Below are positions 1 through 10,034 of a DNA stretch of 64,000 nucleotides, piece by piece. The translations under genes were made by a program, and so were the position numbers. The stretch is from Pedobacter soli (GTDB taxonomy: Bacteria > Bacteroidota > Bacteroidia > Sphingobacteriales > Sphingobacteriaceae): assembly GCF_900101435.1 (NCBI RefSeq), contig NZ_FMZH01000009.1, positions 133,266 to 197,265 of the forward strand, given 5' to 3'. Below the pieces are notes generated by a model that saw only the letters and a list, made by a program, of their open reading frames with translations, was not told where the DNA came from and ran no database searches. Positions within the stretch are counted from its first letter, which is position 1. Each line of letters starts with the position of its first letter.

Positions 1-272
1 CTGAGCCTCCTGTTTTCGAAAATTTTGTATTCCGCAACATCGATCTTTCCAAAGCGCCAACAAAAGAGCCCGTAATCAATATCAATGGTTTTAAAGCTGA
101 AGGGCATAAACTTAAAAACGTGGTGTTTGATGGGGTTAAACTTCCAGCCAGTGCAGAAATAAAGGTAAATGATGCGCTAAATGTGAAATTTAAAGGTATG
201 ATTATCGATAATGGCACTACACCCAAATATGTGGTTCAGGATAGCGAGAATGTACAGCACCAGGCCAAATAA
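1..272 (+). CDS. C-terminal end of a beta-helix (GH28-like) protein, 5' partial
   Basis: The window opens inside this gene; 89 residues are readable before the TAA. The visible part reads like the last coils of a right-handed parallel beta-helix: short strands of the type ENFVFRNIDL, then an INGFKAEGHKLKNVVFDGVKL turn pattern with regularly spaced N, F and V residues. Such coils occur at the ends of GH28 polygalacturonase-like and pectate-lyase-like proteins, common in Bacteroidota glycan loci. The active site lies upstream of the window, so the enzyme class is inference. It converges on the susD gene, with a strong hairpin between them. Confidence 0.6.
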   Translation, partial: EPPVFENFVFRNIDLSKAPTKEPVININGFKAEGHKLKNVVFDGVKLPASAEIKVNDALNVKFKGMIIDNGTTPKYVVQDSENVQHQAK

Positions 273-302
273 TTCAATTTTTTTGCAGTTTGTCCAACAT
301 AA

Positions 303-347
303 AAATGGGGTTTAACCGAAATATCTTGTTTCGGTTAAACCCCATTT
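303..347. terminator. Bidirectional terminator hairpin
   Basis: A perfect 19-bp inverted repeat (303-321 and 329-347) with a 7-base loop sits between the convergent beta-helix gene and susD. The stem begins with A-rich and ends with T-rich sequence, so it can terminate transcripts from both sides. Confidence 0.85.
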
Positions 348-389
348 ACGATTAGCTTGTTTGTAGGTTAAGTTCTGAAATTTATCAAC

Positions 390-2387
390 TTACCAACCTG
401 GATTTTGCATAGCCTGTTTTTGCGCAGGTGATAATGCTTCTCCATTAATCTTTAATACATCCAGGAAACTTTGCGGTATTGGTCGCAGATAATGTTTGCT
501 TTCTATGGGTTTAGCCTCCAGATTAAATGCAGCTGTACGGGCTACGAGTGTTTTAGTGCGCGCCAGGTCTTCCCATCGCATTAGCTCTCCTATTAACTCC
601 CTTGAGCGTTCATCCAGAATAAAAGCAGTAAATTTATCTGCATTAGAACTTGCTCCCACTTTATCATAAAAGTCTCTTGTGGAATTAAAAATATCAGCTT
701 CACTGTTTAAATGCATCGAACTTAAAGTGTTCACCGTAGTAACGGGTATATTATTCGATTCGAAATAAGTGTTTTTATCAGAATACGAAACCGCGGTGGT
801 GGTTACGGCAGGGTTGGTTTTATAGGCAACCCCACCATCTATGTATGCAGAGCGGTCTTCTCCTTCCTTATAGGCAGCGCGATCGCGTACACTGTTCAGA
901 TAGGGGATAGCTTGTGCATATTGTCCCATCCGGCCGTAGGCTTCAGCAGCAATTAAATAAGTCTCGGCAAGACGTGCCAGGATACCATCGCGCTGGCCAA
1001 ATTGTGAGGCAACCAGGTTTCTCGAGCCGTCCATGAATTTGGATAAGGCCACATATTGTCCAACACTGTAATTACCATGTGTATTTAAGTAGCTTTGTGG
1101 CTGACCGGCAAAATACCTGACAAACATAGTTGGTTTACGGCGTGCAATATCAGTTGGCAAAGCCGGATCGGCACCTGCAACTATCGGGGTATAGCGGGTA
1201 TCGCCAGCATTGTTAACAATGTACAAAATTGCTTCCTCGCCTACGCCAAATTTCGCCTGACCTTCCTGCGCAGGTGTTGGAGCACTGCCTTTAACCCATT
1301 TTGGGAGGCTGGCTGCGTTATTGGCAATATATCGGGTTTTGAAGCTTTTCCAGAATCTTGAATCATTTACACGGTCAAATACATCCAGCGCATAGTCGGT
1401 TGACCGCATTCTTTGAAATTCACGTCCGCCTGCAATATCGCGGATCATGCCAGGCAGGGTTTGGTAAATAGATGGATAATATAAGTGCACCTGATTGCCG
1501 TATCTTCCCTGCGTTGCAGTGTTATTCGAAAACTGAGCTGCGAGAATCACTTCCCTGTTGGTTTCATTTGCACCATCCACAGTGGTAAAGTTCCACAAAT
1601 CGCTAAAGTTGGTTGCCAAACTGTGTTGGCCGCTAGTGATCACCAAATCGGCATATTTAACCGCATTTTGCAAATCAGCAGTTTTGGTGTCGGTATTCCA
1701 GTCGTTGTTAATTTCGCTGGCGCGGAACAGGTAAGCTTTGGCTAAAAAGTGCGCAGCAGCCCATTTGGTAATTCTTCCCCGCTCGGTAACCGTAGCCGGA
1801 AGGAGGTTGTAAGCCTGGGTAAAATCCTGAATTACCTGCTCATACACTTCCTTTGCCGAGTTGCGCGTAAATTCATCTTTAATGGTTTCCAGTGATTCGA
1901 GCTGTAAGGGCACTCCTCCAAATTGTTTTACCAGTTTAAAGTAATCGAAGGCACGCATAAAATACCCTTCTCCCAACCGGATGTTTTTATTGGCGCCGGT
2001 GTAGTAAAGCGGTACATTTTTTATAACAATATTGGCTGAGTTTATATTGGTGTACATGTTGTCAAAAACGGCCTGTACATCCGAATTAAAGGGTGTTAAA
2101 GTGCCATCGTAAGAGTTCCACATTTGTTCTGTTCTGTCGCCACCCACAGTAAATTCATCAACTCCGTAATTGGTGGTGGTATAGGCCCAGGTATAGTTGA
2201 AATGAAATTTTAAGCTTTGGTACATGCCAATAACCAGGCCATCCAATCCTTCAGTTTTTTGGAAATCGGATGTGTTGCGGGAGTTAATCACTTCTTCATC
2301 CAGAAAACTTTTTTTGCAGGAAGTGGGAAGTATCATCAAGCTACCCAACAATGCTACTGCTGATATTAAATTTATAATCTTTTTCAT
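390..2387 (-). CDS. SusD/RagB-family outer-membrane glycan-binding lipoprotein
   Basis: A 665-residue SusD homolog that would bind oligosaccharide at the cell surface and cap its SusC partner. The N-terminus is a lipoprotein signal ending at LPTSC, with acylation at the Cys before KKSFLDEE, typical of SusD. The body carries the usual TPR-like helices (for example GEGYFMRAFDYFKLVKQFGGVPL, seen at about residues 140-165) and a C-terminus with RELIGELMRWEDLARTK and YLRPIP, the normal SusD ending. The ATG at 2387 is preferred over an in-frame TTG two codons upstream. It lies 21 bases downstream of susC, so the two are one transcript. The glycan substrate cannot be read from the sequence. Confidence 0.95.
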   Translation of the reverse strand: MKKIINLISAVALLGSLMILPTSCKKSFLDEEVINSRNTSDFQKTEGLDGLVIGMYQSLKFHFNYTWAYTTTNYGVDEFTVGGDRTEQMWNSYDGTLTPFNSDVQAVFDNMYTNINSANIVIKNVPLYYTGANKNIRLGEGYFMRAFDYFKLVKQFGGVPLQLESLETIKDEFTRNSAKEVYEQVIQDFTQAYNLLPATVTERGRITKWAAAHFLAKAYLFRASEINNDWNTDTKTADLQNAVKYADLVITSGQHSLATNFSDLWNFTTVDGANETNREVILAAQFSNNTATQGRYGNQVHLYYPSIYQTLPGMIRDIAGGREFQRMRSTDYALDVFDRVNDSRFWKSFKTRYIANNAASLPKWVKGSAPTPAQEGQAKFGVGEEAILYIVNNAGDTRYTPIVAGADPALPTDIARRKPTMFVRYFAGQPQSYLNTHGNYSVGQYVALSKFMDGSRNLVASQFGQRDGILARLAETYLIAAEAYGRMGQYAQAIPYLNSVRDRAAYKEGEDRSAYIDGGVAYKTNPAVTTTAVSYSDKNTYFESNNIPVTTVNTLSSMHLNSEADIFNSTRDFYDKVGASSNADKFTAFILDERSRELIGELMRWEDLARTKTLVARTAAFNLEAKPIESKHYLRPIPQSFLDVLKINGEALSPAQKQAMQNPGW

Positions 2388-2408
2388 AATCAATTTTATT
2401 TCGCTCCG

Positions 2409-5400
2409 TTAAAAGCTTGCGTTAATGCCAAATACCACACCTCTGTTAAAAGTAGATCCGCCCAGATCAGGGTCGATCCATTTTATCTTCGAGTAAATTA
2501 AACCAGGATTAATCATCTGTGCATAAATCCGCAATCTGGATAGTGTAAGCTTCTTAACCAGGTCTGCTGAGAAATTATAGCCTAATGAAATATTTCTTAC
2601 CTTGATAAAGGAACCATCCTGGTAGTTCATCGAACTTTTAAACGGATCACCAGCTGCACTACCATAATTAGGTGCAGGATAATCGTTAGTTGGGTTGGTT
2701 GGTGTCCAATAATCGAGAACACGTTGTGCAAAACGTCCTTGTAACGATTCAGCGCCGGTTTCAATCAGGAAATTATAACGGGCCACAATAAAAACAGATA
2801 AATCAAAGCCTTTATAACCGAATGTGTTGGTTAATCCGCCTGTCCAGCTCGGGTTATAATGTCCAATTACCTGACGGTCGTTATTGGGATCGATTTTATT
2901 GTCGCCGTTTAAATCTTTAACTTTAATACTTCCAACTTTGAAAGTGCCCCCGTTTGCATTAAACTTATCCATCAGGATTTTATCTTCGGGTGTGTCCTGC
3001 CAGATGCCCTCTTTTACATAATCGTAAGCAACACCATTCCGTTGCCCTATAAAGAAACGGTCAAGTACCATATTGCCGCCGTTTAAAGCCAGAATTTCGT
3101 CTTTACTTACCGAGAAATTTAAAGTTGATTCCCAGCTAAAATCGCGTGTTTTTATATTAATTGTATTCAGCGTTAAGTCGATTCCTTTGTTTTTCGTCGA
3201 TCCGATATTATCAAAAGAAGTAGGATAACCGTTGATAATTGGGATGTTTTTTTGTAAAATTAAATCGGTGGTTTTAGATTTGTATACATCCAATGAGCCG
3301 CCAATACGTCCGTTAAATAAATCGAAATCCACACCTAAATTGTATTGCAAGGTTTTTTCCCAGCTTAATAGTTTATTCGGAAAGGAAATGGGATTGGCAA
3401 GCGATGCATCTGATGCCACATATCCAATTTGTGCAGAACTGCCAAAAGTATAGGTTAGCGGTTGTAAAAGACCCAATGTGCTGCCAATATCAACAGCTGA
3501 ATTACCCGTACTACCTACGCCCAGCCTAAGTTTTAACTGATTGATCCATTTAATGTTTTTCAGGAACTCCTCCTGATCTAAGCGCCAGGCCAGTGCTGCT
3601 GAGGGGAAAAAATCCCACTTATTGCCTTCGGCCAGTTGAGAGGCACCGTCCCAACGCATAGAAGCAGTTAACAGATATTTGTTATCGAAACTATAGTTTA
3701 CCCTGGCCATGTACGATGCCAAAGTAGATTTCCTTAAATCGGTGTCAAATCCATCCAGGGCAGTAATGCTTCCTGCCCTTAAACCATACCAAAGCGGCGC
3801 AATTAAATTAATTCTGCTTCCGGTTAACGAAGATGATTCATCTCTGTAGGATGAAGAACTCTGCAATAGTGTAGCGCCAAAATTATGTTTGCCAATGGTT
3901 TTATCGTAGTAAATTAAATGATCGAGTGTGTAGGCAAATTTGTTGCTCTGGTTTAATTGTGCATAATTGTTAACTGAGCCTGGTATGCCTGCATCACGAT
4001 TTACCGATTTGGCATCCTGATACTTTCCATTGTAAAAATTTGAAAAATCAGGACCGAAATTAATCCGGTATTTTAACCCTTTTAAAAGATTTACCTCTGC
4101 AAATACCGAACCCAGGGTTCTGAATGTTTTACGCAGGTTAATATTGTAATCTGCCTCCAAAATGGGGTTTTGGATGTTGATATCGCCACCAGGTAAATTA
4201 ATCCGGTTGCCATCCTTATCGTAAGGAACTGCCATCGGTAGCATGCCTCTTGCAGCCGCGTATATATTGCCTGCCCCTGAAGCACTTGCCGCAACAAAAC
4301 CATAGTTTTGCAAGCCATAAGTGGTAGTTAAGTTCAGCCCCATTTTAAACCATTTTACCGGATTAAGCTCAACACTCACTTTACCACTGTACCTTTCGAA
4401 ATCCTGGCCAAGCTGGGTTCCCTTCTGGTTCAAATAGCCAAACGATCCATAAGCTTTTATTTTGTCGGTACCACCGCTTAGACTCAATATGTGATCTTGT
4501 GTAACCCCGGTTCTGGTCACTAAATCCCCCCAATCAGTGGTTGGTACCAGGCTACCATCGTAAACACCATTCACCCAGCCTTTATCAATGTTTTCGAGTA
4601 CAAAAGGATCACCGGCAAAGGCTATCCGATCCGCTGCCTGGGTGGCTACAGCCGGATATTTCCTGCTGTCGCTTGTAGGTAAAGCTCTTAATGCATCGCG
4701 GCGAAACTCGATATATTGTGCCGAATTCATCATCTCCATCCTGTCGTTTAGGGTTTCGATGGTTGCTGTTCCTACATAATCCATGGTTAAACGCCCTGTT
4801 TTACCTCTTTTGGTCGTTACCAAAACTACACCATTTGCACCACGCGAACCGTAAATTGCGGTTGCAGATGCATCTTTTAAAATGTCGATGGTTTCAATAT
4901 CATTGGGGTTAATGGCATCAATTCCACCTGCCTGTAGCGGAATCCCATCTACAACATACAAAGGCGAATTACTCGCTTTCAACGATCTTACCCCTCTGAT
5001 TAAAATGTTTCCCAATTGGCCCGGACGCTCATTTGAGGTAATATCCACCCCGGCTGCTTTACCTTGAATGGCCTGTAAGGCATTGGCAACTGGTCTCGAT
5101 CTGATTTCTTCAGCCCCAACACTTACTACTGAGCCTGTTAAATCACTTTTTTTAACCGTATTATAACCAACCACTACTATTTCGTCCAGGTCGTTGGTTG
5201 AACTTTTTAGCTGAATGCTCAGGGTAGTTTTTCCGTTAACAGCTACTTCCTGTGTTGTGTAACCAACGTAAGAAACCTCTAAAACCGGATTGCTTACCGT
5301 TGAAGGGATCGTAATGGAGAAAGCTCCATTAGCGTCGGTACTGGTTACCAAAGTGGTTCCTTTTACTTTTATACTCACACCCACTAAAGTTTCGCCTTTT

Positions 5401-5609
5401 TCGTCAACAATTTTGCCTTTAATGGTAGTATCCCATTTGCCAATCGACGTATTAAGATGAATTGATGAGTTGTTAAAAGTATTAACTTTTGCACTAAGTG
5501 GTTCAGCAATGTTGAACAAGGTTAGTGCCGACATGCCCGCTATCAGGAATTTCCTGCCGGAAGGGCCTCGCTGACGCTGTTGGTTTTCTGGATAAAAATT
5601 AAGATCCAT
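2409..5609 (-). CDS. SusC/RagA-family TonB-dependent outer-membrane transporter
   Basis: A 1066-residue TonB-dependent receptor that imports the ligand captured by SusD. It has a signal sequence (FLIAGMSALTLFNIAEPLSA) after an unusually polar 18-residue start, a CarboxypepD_reg-like domain at about residues 60-150 (KGKIVDEKGETLVGVSIKVKG), a TonB-box-like segment DEIVVVGYNTVKKSDLTGSV, a plug domain with LYVVDGIPL and DASATAIYGSRGANGVVLVTT, then a long beta-barrel. Length and order are typical of SusC. No sigma/anti-sigma or hybrid two-component gene lies beside it, so its regulator is elsewhere or absent. Confidence 0.96.
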   Translation of the reverse strand: MDLNFYPENQQRQRGPSGRKFLIAGMSALTLFNIAEPLSAKVNTFNNSSIHLNTSIGKWDTTIKGKIVDEKGETLVGVSIKVKGTTLVTSTDANGAFSITIPSTVSNPVLEVSYVGYTTQEVAVNGKTTLSIQLKSSTNDLDEIVVVGYNTVKKSDLTGSVVSVGAEEIRSRPVANALQAIQGKAAGVDITSNERPGQLGNILIRGVRSLKASNSPLYVVDGIPLQAGGIDAINPNDIETIDILKDASATAIYGSRGANGVVLVTTKRGKTGRLTMDYVGTATIETLNDRMEMMNSAQYIEFRRDALRALPTSDSRKYPAVATQAADRIAFAGDPFVLENIDKGWVNGVYDGSLVPTTDWGDLVTRTGVTQDHILSLSGGTDKIKAYGSFGYLNQKGTQLGQDFERYSGKVSVELNPVKWFKMGLNLTTTYGLQNYGFVAASASGAGNIYAAARGMLPMAVPYDKDGNRINLPGGDINIQNPILEADYNINLRKTFRTLGSVFAEVNLLKGLKYRINFGPDFSNFYNGKYQDAKSVNRDAGIPGSVNNYAQLNQSNKFAYTLDHLIYYDKTIGKHNFGATLLQSSSSYRDESSSLTGSRINLIAPLWYGLRAGSITALDGFDTDLRKSTLASYMARVNYSFDNKYLLTASMRWDGASQLAEGNKWDFFPSAALAWRLDQEEFLKNIKWINQLKLRLGVGSTGNSAVDIGSTLGLLQPLTYTFGSSAQIGYVASDASLANPISFPNKLLSWEKTLQYNLGVDFDLFNGRIGGSLDVYKSKTTDLILQKNIPIINGYPTSFDNIGSTKNKGIDLTLNTINIKTRDFSWESTLNFSVSKDEILALNGGNMVLDRFFIGQRNGVAYDYVKEGIWQDTPEDKILMDKFNANGGTFKVGSIKVKDLNGDNKIDPNNDRQVIGHYNPSWTGGLTNTFGYKGFDLSVFIVARYNFLIETGAESLQGRFAQRVLDYWTPTNPTNDYPAPNYGSAAGDPFKSSMNYQDGSFIKVRNISLGYNFSADLVKKLTLSRLRIYAQMINPGLIYSKIKWIDPDLGGSTFNRGVVFGINASF

Positions 5610-6144
5610 AATTAAATTGGTTTTATAAATATTTGGTTACTTAGCCGGATAACGCGTTTTATGAAACAGGTTACCCGTTTTCAAGAGCTTATTTAGAAAA
5701 CACTGCTGGTTAACCTTGCCCGATTAGCCGCTGGTTTGTAAATGAAGAATGTTGTTAGTTATTAATTTAGTATTGAAGTTTTTACAAATAAATGTGCCGG
5801 AACTACCTTAAAGAAGCGTTATACCGACGTGTATTTGTGTGGGTGTTGGTTGTACAGAAGTTATTGTTTTTGTTGCTCATATTGGTTTAATATTTAATGG
5901 AGAAGTATTCTAACGTAACTGAAGAAATATTTCTGCAAAAGATTATACTTGGTTATACGAGGGTAGTGCTTTTATTTGGCTAATCTGTCCTGTTCCATCC
6001 TGCAAAAGCTGAAGGATTGAGGACGGAAGCAAATAGAGTGAAGAAGGGTAAAAAAAATAAGGGCATACTATCCGGTACTGCCCTTACTATCATTAACTAA
6101 AATTAAAATCACGCTGGTAGCTCCTAACTTCTACCACCGGTTTA
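5610..6144. other. Intergenic region upstream of susC
   Basis: About 535 bases separate the susC start from the dsbD stop; both genes are on the minus strand. The stretch must hold the susCD promoter and a long leader, but no clear TAnnTTTG core was found on the minus strand. The dsbD terminator occupies its right end. A 25-codon minus-strand ORF at 5803-5880 is Asn/Thr-rich and is not called. Confidence 0.5.
6050..6085 (-). terminator. Rho-independent terminator after dsbD
   Basis: Arms 6059-6065 and 6079-6085 pair over 7 bp. On the minus strand the stem is followed by a run of T (complement of the A run at 6050-6057). It lies about 60 bases past the dsbD stop codon. Confidence 0.7.
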
Positions 6145-7791
6145 CTATTTGAAAGCGGTTAAGCCACTTTCGAGAAACTTTTTATAATTGGCCACTTCGT
6201 AATCTGCTCCCTGTGGCTGTGCCAGCAAGGTCTCGGTTTTCGGATCGAGCAGTACATAAAACGGCTGCGAATTAGACTGGAATTTTCTGGCCTGTAAATC
6301 GCTCCATTTTTTGCCAATGGTATTTAACTTTTTCCCTTCTGGGGTAGTTACCACATCAGCAGGTGCCAGTTCCGATTTATCATCTACATACAATTGGATC
6401 AGGATGTAATCTTCACTAATCATTTTTAAAATATCGCGATCAGGCCAAACGTTTGCTTCCATTTTTCTGCAGTTCACACAGGCATGTCCGGTAAAATCAA
6501 TCAGCACTGGCTTGTTCAGCTTTTTAGCTTGTGCCAAACCTTCTTCATAATCGAAATAAGCATTGAGTTTTAAAGGCGCGTGAAATTTATCGGCATATTT
6601 GTGCGGACCGTCATTTGCAGCTGATTTTCCAGCCAGTAAACCGGAAGTGTACAAATCAAAATCCTGCGTTTCCTGAGGTGGCAAAAAGGCCGAAACACTA
6701 CGTAACGGAGCACCCCACATTCCTGGAATTAAATAAACGGTAAAGGCCAGTACAATAGTTGCAAGGAAAAGCCGCGGTACCGAAATGAAATTTAAAGGGC
6801 TATCGTGCGAAAATTTAAGCTTACCCAGAAGGTAAATGCCCATCATACCGAAAATAACAATCCATAAGGCTAAAAATATTTCACGGTCGAACCATTCCCA
6901 GTGGTAAGCCAAATCTACGTTACTTAAAAATTTGAGCGCAAAGGCCAGTTCGAGGAAACCTAAAACTACTTTTACACTGTTTAACCATCCACCAGATTTG
7001 GGTAGCTTTTGCATGGCCGATGGAAACAAAGCAAATAAGGCGAAAGGAATCGCGAGAGCCAGGGAGAAACCAAACATGCCTATTGCTGGTCCTAACAAGG
7101 CACCTGTGGTTGCCGCTTGTACCAGTAATGTGCCTATAATAGGGCCGGTACAAGAGAAAGAAACCAGGGCCAGTGTACCAGCCATAAAAAATAATCCGGC
7201 TACACCACCTTTATCCGAGTTGGCATCCATTTTATTTACCCAGCTCGATGGCAGTGTAATTTCGAAAGCACCTAAAAACGATGCAGCGAACACTACCAGC
7301 AGCAGAAAGAAAAAGAAATTAAAAATACCGTTTGTAGAAAGGTTGTTCAATGCATCGGCACCAAAAATTACGGTAACCAACAGCCCCAATACTACATAAA
7401 TCAGAATAATGAAAAAGCCATACAGTGCTGCCCGCCCAAAAGCCTTTCCTTTTTCTGATCCTTTGGTGAAAAAACTCACCGTTAAAGGCAACATGGGGAA
7501 AATGCAGGGCATCAGCAAGGCCGCCAATCCACCGGCAAAACCTGCTATAAAAATACCCCAAAGGGTTTTCTGAGCTTCGGGTGCAGGGGTTTCTTTTTTT
7601 GCAGCAACTGCAGGCGAACTATCTGCAACTTTGCCAATTGTTTCGGTAGCTTTAACTGCGGTATCGGTAGTTTCGGGCTTAATTTCTGTAAAAGTCAGGT
7701 CGTCGGTACTCGTGCTGTCCTGTGCATATCCGGTTAAGGATATGGCACAGAAAAGCAATAATCCGAGAGAGATTTTTTTAAAGGATATCAT
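6145..7791 (-). CDS. dsbD: DsbD-type thiol:disulfide interchange protein (membrane plus thioredoxin domains)
   Basis: A 548-residue inner-membrane protein that passes electrons from cytoplasmic thioredoxin to periplasmic thiol proteins. After a signal peptide ending GYAQD and a Thr/Glu/Pro-rich linker come about eight membrane segments with the two redox cysteines of the DsbD core (LLMPCIFPMLPLT and SFSCTGPIIG). The C-terminal thioredoxin-like domain, from about residue 415, has GHACVNCRKME, a CxxC motif. The N-terminal DsbD-alpha domain of the E. coli protein is missing here and is encoded separately by the next gene upstream, 10 bases away. ATG start at 7791. Confidence 0.92.
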   Translation of the reverse strand: MISFKKISLGLLLFCAISLTGYAQDSTSTDDLTFTEIKPETTDTAVKATETIGKVADSSPAVAAKKETPAPEAQKTLWGIFIAGFAGGLAALLMPCIFPMLPLTVSFFTKGSEKGKAFGRAALYGFFIILIYVVLGLLVTVIFGADALNNLSTNGIFNFFFFLLLVVFAASFLGAFEITLPSSWVNKMDANSDKGGVAGLFFMAGTLALVSFSCTGPIIGTLLVQAATTGALLGPAIGMFGFSLALAIPFALFALFPSAMQKLPKSGGWLNSVKVVLGFLELAFALKFLSNVDLAYHWEWFDREIFLALWIVIFGMMGIYLLGKLKFSHDSPLNFISVPRLFLATIVLAFTVYLIPGMWGAPLRSVSAFLPPQETQDFDLYTSGLLAGKSAANDGPHKYADKFHAPLKLNAYFDYEEGLAQAKKLNKPVLIDFTGHACVNCRKMEANVWPDRDILKMISEDYILIQLYVDDKSELAPADVVTTPEGKKLNTIGKKWSDLQARKFQSNSQPFYVLLDPKTETLLAQPQGADYEVANYKKFLESGLTAFK

Positions 7792-7801
7792 CTGCTTGCA
7801 C

Positions 7802-8251
7802 TTATTTTACAGGAACACTGAAATCTACTTGCTCTGGAGGCAAACACTGTTTGTCGTCGCAAACCATAAACTCTACGCTACCTTTTACTACAGCATTTTT
7901 GCCGGTTAACTTAACTTTTTGCTGAAAAACGACTGAGTTTTCAAAATAGCTAACATCCATTTTAAAAGTGGCTTCATATTTCGTAACCGGTTTAGGTTCG
8001 ATGGTTTTGCCAATTAAAGTAAAATCTTTAGCAGCAGGGAAGGTAAAAGTGGTTTTAACAGGTCCGCCGTCTTTAACAAATTGCGAGTACAGGTGCCAGC
8101 CACGATCGATAGTGGCTTTAATAAATACAGTAGCCGTAGTTGGGCTTGTTTTTTTAGCTGCGTAGCTCCAGGTTACAGGTTTTAAAATCTGGCTGTAACT
8201 GCTTAAACTGATTAAGCAAACGAAACAGCATAAAAAGGCGGTTTTTTTCAT
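7802..8251 (-). CDS. Stand-alone DsbD N-terminal (alpha) domain protein
   Basis: A 149-residue secreted protein: signal peptide to about SSYSQ, then an immunoglobulin-like DsbD-alpha fold. The redox pair is visible near the C-terminus as MVCDDKQCLPPE, equivalent to the GC....CYPP motif of E. coli DsbD but with four residues between the cysteines instead of five. It probably receives electrons from the thioredoxin domain of the DsbD encoded 10 bases downstream and hands them to periplasmic substrates. The two genes form an operon and together replace the single fused DsbD of proteobacteria. Confidence 0.88.
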   Translation of the reverse strand: MKKTAFLCCFVCLISLSSYSQILKPVTWSYAAKKTSPTTATVFIKATIDRGWHLYSQFVKDGGPVKTTFTFPAAKDFTLIGKTIEPKPVTKYEATFKMDVSYFENSVVFQQKVKLTGKNAVVKGSVEFMVCDDKQCLPPEQVDFSVPVK

Positions 8252-8314
8252 TTGGTTGTTTTGGTTTAATATTGAATTAAGGTTGTTGATTTGACCGGAA
8301 ATTGATCAGCCTGC

Positions 8315-9373
8315 TTACTGACCGTTTAATCTGCTGAAAGCCTGGTAATCGATAAAATCGACAGCAGGCGTAACGTAGCCTGTTTTTGCTGGTTCTTCAC
8401 GCATTAAATCGGTGCTCAGATATTTCTTGTTGCTATCCGAAAATATGGTTACCACACAGCTGTCTGTACCCATTTCCTGTTGTTTTTTAATGGCTCCAAT
8501 TACATTTGCACCTGATGAGATCCCAACAGCAAGCCCTAGCTTTTGAGCAAGTTTTTGCGCCATCAGGATAGCATCTCCATCGTTTACTTGTACGATATCA
8601 TCAAGCTGGTTGAGCTTAACAATTTCAGGGATAAATTCATCGGAAATGCCCTGAATTCTGTGGCTGCCTACTTTATATCCGGTAGTTAATGTTGGCGATT
8701 CGGCTGGTTCAAGCGGGTGGATTTTTACAGTTGCTTTTTGCTTTTTAAGGAAATTTCCAACGCCCATGATGGTACCGCCAGTACCTACACCAGCTACAAA
8801 GGCATCTGGACATAAACTTTTTAGCTGCAGTTGCTCCCAGATTTCTTTACCTGTGGTATATTCATGCGCTTCAGGGTTGGCTATATTTTCGAATTGTTTA
8901 GGTAAAAATACATTTGGGTTATTGGCTGCCATGTATTCGGCAAGTTTAATGCTGCCAATAAAGCCACCTTCTTCTTTGCTTACCAGAATAATTTCGGCGC
9001 CGAGACTTTTAATAATGTCCATGCGCTCTTTGCTTAACCAGTTAGGCATAATAATGGTAACCGGATGGCCCAGAGCTTTACCTATTGCGGCAAAGGCAAT
9101 TCCGGTATTACCGCTGGTGGCTTCAACTATTTTATCGCCAGGCTTAATTTTACCTTCAGCATAGGCTTTTTTTAAAGTATAAAGTGCCATACGGTCTTTA
9201 ATGCTGCCCGTTAAGTTGTAGTGCTCGCACTTTACATAAATTTTGCCCGGTTTGCCTTTAAAGCTATAAGCCAGTTCTAACATAGGTGTGTTACCAACTA
9301 AAAGCGATAAATGTTCAAATTTTGCGTTCAAAGCTGAGGTCATTTCGTTGGTTGTTAGCGTAGTTGTTGACAT
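8315..9373 (-). CDS. PLP-dependent cysteine synthase family protein
   Basis: A 352-residue fold-type II PLP enzyme. The PLP lysine lies in [11 protein letters not shown], the substrate loop is [12 protein letters not shown], and the phosphate loop is [12 protein letters not shown]. These fit O-acetylserine sulfhydrylase (CysK/CysM) or a cystathionine-synthase-type enzyme. The C-terminus is about 30 residues longer than classic CysK and has no CBS domain. It is divergent from an Lrp/AsnC regulator, which suggests amino-acid-responsive control. It is not clearly in an operon with the dsbD pair (63-base gap). Exact substrate is uncertain. Confidence 0.85.
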   Translation of the reverse strand: MSTTTLTTNEMTSALNAKFEHLSLLVGNTPMLELAYSFKGKPGKIYVKCEHYNLTGSIKDRMALYTLKKAYAEGKIKPGDKIVEATSGNTGIAFAAIGKALGHPVTIIMPNWLSKERMDIIKSLGAEIILVSKEEGGFIGSIKLAEYMAANNPNVFLPKQFENIANPEAHEYTTGKEIWEQLQLKSLCPDAFVAGVGTGGTIMGVGNFLKKQKATVKIHPLEPAESPTLTTGYKVGSHRIQGISDEFIPEIVKLNQLDDIVQVNDGDAILMAQKLAQKLGLAVGISSGANVIGAIKKQQEMGTDSCVVTIFSDSNKKYLSTDLMREEPAKTGYVTPAVDFIDYQAFSRLNGQ

Positions 9374-9566
9374 ATTTTTAAGCCAATTTTAATTGCTTTT
9401 GCAATTGATTTTAATTTCGGTAAAACTCTGTATTATAATTTTTTATGTCAATACATGTTGTTTTTTACAGAAATTTTCTGCTTTTTTGGTTAAATTTTAA
9501 TTTTTATTTCAGTTTTGGATGTTTTTTCAGAGCTGCATTATATTTTTTTTCGATTCAGCATAGCTT
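9374..9566. promoter_or_regulatory. Divergent regulatory region between cysteine synthase-like gene and Lrp/AsnC
   Basis: A very AT-rich 193-bp gap holds the promoters of two divergent genes. A perfect 6-bp inverted repeat with a 4-base loop (9391-9406, AATTGC-TTTT-GCAATT) lies 18 bases upstream of the enzyme start. It is a plausible operator for the adjacent Lrp/AsnC protein; the assignment is inference. Confidence 0.4.
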
Positions 9567-10034
9567 ATGATACACGGCGATTTAGATCAGGTTGACTTAG
9601 AAATATTGAAATTACTGCAACGCGATGCTTCTTTAACGAATAAAGAGGTATCGTTGATGCTGCATAAGTCAATCGCAACCATCCACGAAAGGATCAGGCG
9701 ATTGAAAGAGCAAGGCTATATCAAAAGGGTAGTGGCCATTCTGGACAGGAAGAAAATTAACCGAAACCTGATCGCCTTTTCGCATGTTTTACTGAAAGAG
9801 CATACCGCTAAAACCCTGGTCGAATTTGAAACCGAGGTCTCTAAATTTGGCGAAGTAATGGAATGCCTGCAAATGACAGGGGCACATGATTTTATCCTCC
9901 GCATTGCTACTAAAGATATGGATGCTTACCACGAATTTTTAAGGCATAAACTGGCTACCTTACCCAATATTACTACCGTACAGAGTTACTTTGTATTATC
10001 AGAACCCAAGAGCGAAACCGCTTATCCGTTGTAG
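9567..10034 (+). CDS. Lrp/AsnC-family transcriptional regulator
   Basis: A 155-residue regulator of normal family length. The N-terminal winged helix-turn-helix (about residues 5-60) shows LDQVDLEILKLLQRDASLTNKEVS and the recognition helix IATIHERIRRLKEQGYIKR. The C-terminal RAM ligand domain (about 70-150) has MTGAHDFILRIATKDMDAY and the final TTVQSYFVLSE, both typical. It faces away from the PLP enzyme and is likely to control it and itself in response to an amino acid. Confidence 0.93.
   Translation: MIHGDLDQVDLEILKLLQRDASLTNKEVSLMLHKSIATIHERIRRLKEQGYIKRVVAILDRKKINRNLIAFSHVLLKEHTAKTLVEFETEVSKFGEVMECLQMTGAHDFILRIATKDMDAYHEFLRHKLATLPNITTVQSYFVLSEPKSETAYPL

Noticed and set aside
5803-5880. 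25-codon minus-strand ORF upstream of susC
   Set aside because: Asn/Thr-rich, with no promoter, family or conserved motif; likely chance in the leader.
6932-7399. 155-codon plus-strand ORF inside dsbD
   Set aside because: It is the antisense of a clear membrane-protein gene and has no independent support.
8315-9373. Cystathionine beta-synthase with CBS domain
   Set aside because: The protein ends at 352 residues and has no CBS pair; the cysteine synthase family call is safer.
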